This document shows positions 59,462-64,000 of a stretch of 64,000 nucleotides of DNA, piece after piece (position 1 is the stretch's first letter; each line of letters starts with the position of its first letter). The notes beneath the pieces are model-generated. The model searched no databases. It was not told the origin of the DNA and was given only the letters and a program-made list of their open reading frames with translations. Source of the stretch: VXNE01 sp965248075 (lineage in GTDB: Bacteria; Pseudomonadota; Gammaproteobacteria; Pseudomonadales; Azotimanducaceae); the NCBI GenBank assembly GCA_965248075.1, contig CBDFIL010000003.1, positions 496,001 to 560,000 of the forward strand, read 5' to 3'. A program made the translations under genes and the position numbers.

Positions 59462-60960
59462 AGTGGCCATGACGTGCTATAGGTGGCCGCGCGCCTCACC
59501 TGGAGCTCCTCCATCATCCCGCCATGACGTTTCTCGTTCAGGTTGTACATGCCCATGAACGCCATGCCGGCCACGACGATGATCCAGTACAGGGGTCCAG
59601 TCATGAAGAACAGACCGTTCAGCATCTCTGGGGTGAGCATTTCCTTCGTGGCGTTCTCGGGAAAACCGATGATCTCGAGCCCGAAGCCTCCGATCAGACC
59701 TCCGAGTCCGCCGGTCGCTTTCAGCGCGAATGTGCGTATCGAAAAGACCAGGCCTTCCGCGCGGCGGCCGGTTCTGTACTCGTGCTCGTCGGCTACGTCG
59801 GCAAGTTGTGAGTCGAAGACGATGGTGGACACCGGCAGGATGAGGAACCCGAGAAACAGACTGCCGAACAGGCCCGGCAACATCCAGATCGAGTCGTTCG
59901 CCGGAAAGAACCCGATCATCTTCAGCGCGTGCGGGAGCCCGATCAGCGTGGCGCCGACGATGGAGGAGTAGATGACGGTGCGTTTCTTGTCGAGTTTGCG
60001 CGTCAACCAGGCGGCCAGCGGCAGCGCCACGAACATGCCCGGAATCATGAAGAAACGCTGGATGGACATCTCCTCGGTCGAAAGGTCGAATCCGTAGAGG
60101 AACGTGTACGTGCCCACCACGCCGAGTATGCCGAAGGACACCAGCATGACGAGCCACGCCATGCAGATGGAGACATACGACCGGGTCTTCAGGAGCGAGA
60201 CGAAGTCGACGAGGTTGTCGCGCAGCTTGATGCGTTGATGCTGCACGTTGTGCAGATGCGGAATCTGGTCGCGGGTTCCGGCCACGCAGATCAGGAGCGT
60301 CACGCAGATGAACGCCGATCCTATGAGTGCCATGGCGGGATAACCGTCGGGATTGAGCAACCCGTGCTCGTACCCATCGGTGGTCGGGAAGAGTACTACG
60401 AGCACGAATGCGACAAGCAGTACGCCCGCGATCATGCCCACCACCGAATTCAAGCCGAAGATGGAAGTGCGGTCGTGATAGTCGTCCGTCAATTCCGCAC
60501 CGAGCGCATCGTGCGGCACCGCGAAGAACGTCTTGCCGATACGCAGCAGCGCCATCGTGCCGAGGAACCACCAGAAGTAGAACGTCTCGGACATCTCGCC
60601 CGGGGGCGCGTACAGGAGGTAGAAGCCCAACCCCAGGGGCAGCACGGAGGCGAGCATGAACGGGTGGCGCCGGCCCCAGCGGGAGCGGAAGTTGTCGGAC
60701 AGCGCCCCGACTAACGGGTCGGTGACCGCATCGACGATGCTCGCGATCAAGAACACGACACCGCACAAATAAGCGCTCACGCCGAGTACCTGATTGTAGA
60801 ACAGCATCGTCGCGATGCTCGCGGCGCCGACGGCGGCCTCCTCCAGTGCCCCCGTCGAGAAGGCAATCTTGGTTTTTGGCGTTACCTTGTTGTTACGCCC
60901 GATCACGGCGTCCCCTGGCGACGGATGCGGCTCATCGAGCTGGTTATGGACGCTCGGCAT
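59458..60960 (-). CDS. GPH-family (MelB-like) sodium:sugar symporter
   Basis: A membrane carrier of up to 500 residues with twelve helices, glycoside-pentoside-hexuronide family (MFS_2). IVDAVTDPLVGALSDNFRSR with the cation-site Asp residues and WGRRHPFMLASVLPLGLGFY are diagnostic. It likely imports a glycoside or uronide with Na+ or H+. The start may be ATG 60960 or GTG 60906, which has GGGGGAC upstream. The last residues (STSWPL) come from a palindromic repeat. Confidence 0.88.
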   Translation of the reverse strand: MPSVHNQLDEPHPSPGDAVIGRNNKVTPKTKIAFSTGALEEAAVGAASIATMLFYNQVLGVSAYLCGVVFLIASIVDAVTDPLVGALSDNFRSRWGRRHPFMLASVLPLGLGFYLLYAPPGEMSETFYFWWFLGTMALLRIGKTFFAVPHDALGAELTDDYHDRTSIFGLNSVVGMIAGVLLVAFVLVVLFPTTDGYEHGLLNPDGYPAMALIGSAFICVTLLICVAGTRDQIPHLHNVQHQRIKLRDNLVDFVSLLKTRSYVSICMAWLVMLVSFGILGVVGTYTFLYGFDLSTEEMSIQRFFMIPGMFVALPLAAWLTRKLDKKRTVIYSSIVGATLIGLPHALKMIGFFPANDSIWMLPGLFGSLFLGFLILPVSTIVFDSQLADVADEHEYRTGRRAEGLVFSIRTFALKATGGLGGLIGGFGLEIIGFPENATKEMLTPEMLNGLFFMTGPLYWIIVVAGMAFMGMYNLNEKRHGGMMEELQVRRAATYSTSWPL

Positions 60961-61014
60961 CCGTTGCCCCTGGACTTGCTGCTGGTTGTGTTCGCCCTTT
61001 CCCCGGGATCGCCG

Positions 61015-61902
61015 CTATTGCTTGGACATGAGCGAGCACTGCACAATTTTCTTCATATCGACGCCGCCGCTGACCGCCGTCGCCGTGCCGAAGAAGACCT
61101 CCGCGCCAATCAGGCGCAGCAGCGCTTCCGAGGCAGACGCTACGTACTCTTCGTCCTCGAGAAGGTAGGTGTAATCATCGATCGGTTGCGAGTAAAGCCG
61201 CTGGAGAGTGGCGTGCAATACGGTGCGTATACCCGGAATCGTACGCGGTCCGTTACCGTGCCAGACGGATCCGTCCCAGGCGACGACGGAACCCTGCTCG
61301 GCCTCGATTGGAATGGTCACGGGATCCTTGATCTCATCGCGACGTGGATGCCGGCGCAGGCTCTGCGAACCCGGTACCACGCGGGTCGCTCCTCCCGCTT
61401 CGGTCATGCCTTCGCAGGGAATGCAGAACGTCAAGAACACGTTGTGCTCGGGAAACGGGGCCGGGATCCAGCTCTGGTCGGCGTGCATGAACAACCCCGG
61501 GTCGCCCTGGCGTTTGATGGAACCCTTGATTTGACCGGCGCGGAAGCCCATGCCGACACTGGCTTCGGCGACCGCGAGAAGCTTCGGTGACGTCACGACC
61601 TGGTCCACCACAGGATGACGCCCCAGGAGCAGCGCGGCGGCGACGCCCTTGGCCGCACCCTCGGACTGGTCCGCAAACGTATGAATGACCTCGCGCAATT
61701 CATCCAGCAGCGCCGGCGGCGCGACGTCCTTGACCACGGTGTAGCCGCGGTCGCGCAGGTCTTCGATGCAGCCCCACAGGTCGAGCTCGTCGATGCGCGG
61801 CTTGAGCGACTCCGACACCTGATAGGGAGGCAGGGTCGCCATGAAATGGTCCGGTTCAGTCTCCGCTTGCGGAGCGGACGTGGATGTTTCCGGTTCGGCC
61901 AC
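61015..61902 (-). CDS. Phytanoyl-CoA dioxygenase family protein (copy 3)
   Basis: A 295-residue PhyH oxygenase. Iron ligands: His and Asp of LFMHADQSWIPAPFPEHN and His of SVVAWDGSVWHGNGPR; Arg in IPGIRTVLHA for 2-oxoglutarate. It is closer to copy 2 (shared PAP.PEHN, GSVV.WDG.VWHGN) than to copies 1 and 4. It is divergent from copy 4 across a 212-bp gap that must hold both promoters. Confidence 0.9.
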   Translation of the reverse strand: MAEPETSTSAPQAETEPDHFMATLPPYQVSESLKPRIDELDLWGCIEDLRDRGYTVVKDVAPPALLDELREVIHTFADQSEGAAKGVAAALLLGRHPVVDQVVTSPKLLAVAEASVGMGFRAGQIKGSIKRQGDPGLFMHADQSWIPAPFPEHNVFLTFCIPCEGMTEAGGATRVVPGSQSLRRHPRRDEIKDPVTIPIEAEQGSVVAWDGSVWHGNGPRTIPGIRTVLHATLQRLYSQPIDDYTYLLEDEEYVASASEALLRLIGAEVFFGTATAVSGGVDMKKIVQCSLMSKQ

Positions 61903-62114
61903 GACTCGTGCCCTCCTTCGATGAAGTAGATGAAGCTCAATGCCGAAAAGCTTGAGCGACTCGCGCTACCTGGGCTGTTGATATCGCTATAGCTCGATCC
62001 TATCATGAGCGCTTGAGCGGGTCGAAGCCGATGGCCCGATGGCGGGCGGCAGCGTCTTGCAGGGCATGAACATCCCATGGGCGTGGACATTGACCGTCGA
62101 AGGAGAATAGCAAT

Positions 62115-63017
62115 ATGTCTGCACAAACGATCCAGACACCCGACCAACAAGCGCTGGCACGCACGCTGGCCGCCATCGACCGGCTGGGGTTGAACGACAA
62201 TCTGATCGAATTGGATACACAAGGGTACACAATCATTCAGGGTGTGTTGTCCGAGGACCAGGTCGAGCGTGCCAAGGACGCCATTCTAAGACGCGTCGAA
62301 GCACGTATCGGAAAACGCGTCGATCCCGACACCGCGACCAGTGAAGATTTTCAGAGCCCCATGGGCACGAGCCTCGACCACGTCGGTTACATGCTGTACG
62401 ACGGTGAAGTGTTCGAGGAGATCCTGATGGCCGAAAGGCCGCTGGCCATGGTCAGCTACATCGTCGGAGAGAGCTGCCTGGTCTCCAGCATCAGTTGCTT
62501 TTTCAAGGGGCCGGGCCCGACGGGTGTGCTGCCATTGCACGCCGATACGCTGGGACCCCAGCCGTTTCCCACCTACGCCCAGACCGCCAACATCAATTAC
62601 GCACTCACCCCTTACAGCCGCGAAGCGGGTGCGACCGCGATCGTGCCGGGTAGCCACAAGCGTGCACGCCAGCCAACGCTCTCGGAGATGGCTTTGAGCG
62701 GGGATCAGGCCAACGCCGAGGCCATGCCCCTGGACATGGCGCCCGGTGACTGCGCGGTGTGGCACGGTCACACCTGGCACGGGTCGTACGAACGGCAGAT
62801 CCCGGGCATTCGGATGAACCTGGCCCACTATTTCGCGCGGCATCATGTCACGGTGCAGGAGCGTCACAGGGGTGAAGTGCCCCAGGAAGTGCTGGATCGT
62901 CACGCCGACGATGCGCGGTTCCAGCGTCTGCTGGGCCTCAACCACCCCTACGGATGGGCGCACGAAGGACCTGATGGCAGCAAGATGCTGCAAACCCCGA
63001 CGGGTTGGTACGACTGA
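62115..63017 (+). CDS. Phytanoyl-CoA dioxygenase family protein (copy 4)
   Basis: A 300-residue PhyH oxygenase, close paralogue of copy 1 over its whole length (ELDTQGYT.I.GVLS.DQVERAK, LPLHADTLGPQPF, AVWHGHTWHGSYERQIPGIR). Iron ligands His and Asp are in PLHADT and the distal His in WHGHTWHG. GAAGGAGA precedes the ATG. Copies 1 and 4 lie 13 kb apart in opposite orientation, which suggests a dispersed duplication. Confidence 0.92.
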   Translation: MSAQTIQTPDQQALARTLAAIDRLGLNDNLIELDTQGYTIIQGVLSEDQVERAKDAILRRVEARIGKRVDPDTATSEDFQSPMGTSLDHVGYMLYDGEVFEEILMAERPLAMVSYIVGESCLVSSISCFFKGPGPTGVLPLHADTLGPQPFPTYAQTANINYALTPYSREAGATAIVPGSHKRARQPTLSEMALSGDQANAEAMPLDMAPGDCAVWHGHTWHGSYERQIPGIRMNLAHYFARHHVTVQERHRGEVPQEVLDRHADDARFQRLLGLNHPYGWAHEGPDGSKMLQTPTGWYD

Positions 63018-63188
63018 CCGAGCCGCACGACCTGGGGCTGCCCGAATTTTCGTGGCCGATAGGGCCGCCCATGCAAGCTTGCGCGGCGCCGCCAAGGCGA
63101 ATCCGGCATTTGCGGGCTGCCAAACACCCTTGGCACAACGACGGCACTCAGATCCGGACATGGTAGTGTCCGGGAATGGGATATCTCT

Positions 63189-63773
63189 GTGCTTGATAGG
63201 CCTGATGGACGCCACGCTTTCGCCGTAGCTCGGCTCGCCATGCTTCTGCTGGCCTTGCCCGCGTCCGCCCAGGCAGATCGGACCCTGTCGCCGGACTGGC
63301 CTCGCGTAGCGGTCGCGGAAGGTCGTCAGTTCGTGGTGCTGGGTCCGCAAGCGAGCGGTTCGGACGGCGTGCAGCCCGCGCTGTCGGCGCAACCGGCAGC
63401 CGACGGTTTTTCCGCCCGGTCGTACGCCACCGACTCGCAGTGGATCCATGTCGTGGACTTCGGCGGGAGAACCTACCGGGCCGCAGCACCCCTCGAAGGC
63501 CCTCGGTCCAGGATCGTCTTCGATCCCGTCCGGCGCGGCTTTGCGTCGCTGTTGCCGAGTATCCGCATCGAACTGAAACGCGGACTGCAACCCGACGCCG
63601 TCGCGGAAGCGCTTGACGCGGTGGGCGTCACCGTCTTCGAGTCGCTCGGTTTCGCCATCGTCGATCTGCCCGAGGATCTCCATCCGGCCGACGCGGTCGC
63701 GCGGGTGCGAAACCTGCCCGGCCAACCCGAAGCCGCGGTGCGGCTGCGCGGCCCCCTGATCGAATGGAAGTGA
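63189..63773 (+). CDS. Exported protein of unknown function
   Basis: A 194-residue protein with a signal-like start (ARLAMLLLALPASAQA) and beta-rich mature part (PSIRIELKRGLQPDAVAEAL, DAVGVTVFESLGFAIVDLPE), a pattern resembling the propeptide or inhibitor-I9-like domains that precede secreted proteases; this is a suggestion only. GTG 63189 gives a basic n-region; ATG 63240 is an alternative. It overlaps the next gene by 10 bp. Confidence 0.6.
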   Translation: MLDRPDGRHAFAVARLAMLLLALPASAQADRTLSPDWPRVAVAEGRQFVVLGPQASGSDGVQPALSAQPAADGFSARSYATDSQWIHVVDFGGRTYRAAAPLEGPRSRIVFDPVRRGFASLLPSIRIELKRGLQPDAVAEALDAVGVTVFESLGFAIVDLPEDLHPADAVARVRNLPGQPEAAVRLRGPLIEWK

Positions 63774-64000
63774 CGTCGGCGCGTCGCCTCGGCGCCTGCG
63801 CATGGCTCTCTCTGGTGCTTGTCAGTCTGTCGGGGTGCGGCGGCGATGCGCCGCATGACGATCCGTCCGCCGCGCCCCCGGCGATGGTTTCGCTCACCGT
63901 CCTCGGCAGTACTGGCCTTGAGGAGGCGGCCAATCCGAAGGTCCAGGTGCGGGTCGACCTTGACAGGTTGGCTCACCGGGCCGTTGCGGTGGAGTTGAAC
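63764..64000 (+). CDS. Lipoprotein, 5' part (runs off the window)
   Basis: ATG 63764 overlaps the previous gene by 10 bp. It encodes MEVTSARRLGACAWLSLVLV and a lipobox SLSGC, so it is a predicted lipoprotein. The start of the mature part (VSLTVLGSTGLEEAANPKVQ, VRVDLDRLAHRAVAVEL) resembles a Calx-beta-like repeat. The rest is outside the window. Confidence 0.6.
   Translation, partial: MEVTSARRLGACAWLSLVLVSLSGCGGDAPHDDPSAAPPAMVSLTVLGSTGLEEAANPKVQVRVDLDRLAHRAVAVELN

Overview
The window is high-GC DNA with densely packed genes on both strands. The gene set suggests a gammaproteobacterium or similar proteobacterium: an aa3-type cytochrome oxidase operon, a Tat-exported high-potential iron-sulfur protein, PutP, a MalT-like LuxR regulator, a PQQ dehydrogenase and many phytanoyl-CoA-type dioxygenases. 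No rRNA or ribosomal marker is present, so the lineage is not fixed. The many nested or broken insertion sequences and toxin-antitoxin genes recall host-associated or sponge-symbiont genomes, but that is inference.

Layout. At 0.1-2.4 kb there is a coiled-coil/winged-helix gene, a short CTAG-flanked element and a 129-bp tandem array. At 2.8-7.2 kb lies the cox operon (CoxB fused to two cytochrome c domains, CoxA, CoxC, CoxIV), followed by a 1337-residue membrane protein of unknown function (7.5-11.6 kb). At 11.6-15.8 kb an IS66 element sits inside an IS1380-like element, with an exact 8-bp target duplication. At 15.8-18.3 kb are a glutathione transferase, a HiPIP and an MFS exporter. At 18.5-19.3 kb is an ORF-less group II intron-like RNA inserted in a palindromic repeat, followed by tRNA-Glu. 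At 19.7-25.4 kb are the LuxR regulator and a coupled DUF815/DUF481 pair. At 25.5-28.7 kb are an IS256 element, a second CTAG-flanked element and PutP.

From 29.6 to 45.7 kb the window is an accessory island. It holds a broken FitAB module, the remains of a Wadjet-like (JetC/JetA) defence operon cut by IS66 on one side and by an IS1380-type end on the other, and a patchwork of IS66, IS256 and IS3 pieces. It also holds fragments of bioB and a phosphatase, an AbiEii-like pair, two RES toxin modules, HicAB, a RelE remnant with its antitoxin, an Mrr-like nuclease, and a three-gene overlapping unit ending in a glutamate-receptor-like potassium channel.

From 46 to 64 kb the region looks catabolic: two VOC proteins (one extradiol-dioxygenase-like), an amidase, four phytanoyl-CoA dioxygenase family proteins (one with an extra N-terminal beta domain), a membrane PQQ dehydrogenase, an APH-fold kinase, a GPH-family symporter and a sulfatase remnant. 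Intergenic spaces there carry three families of short palindromic repeats. The dioxygenases, VOC proteins, amidase, dehydrogenase and symporter may act together on organic substrates from the environment or a host, but no specific pathway can be read from the sequence.
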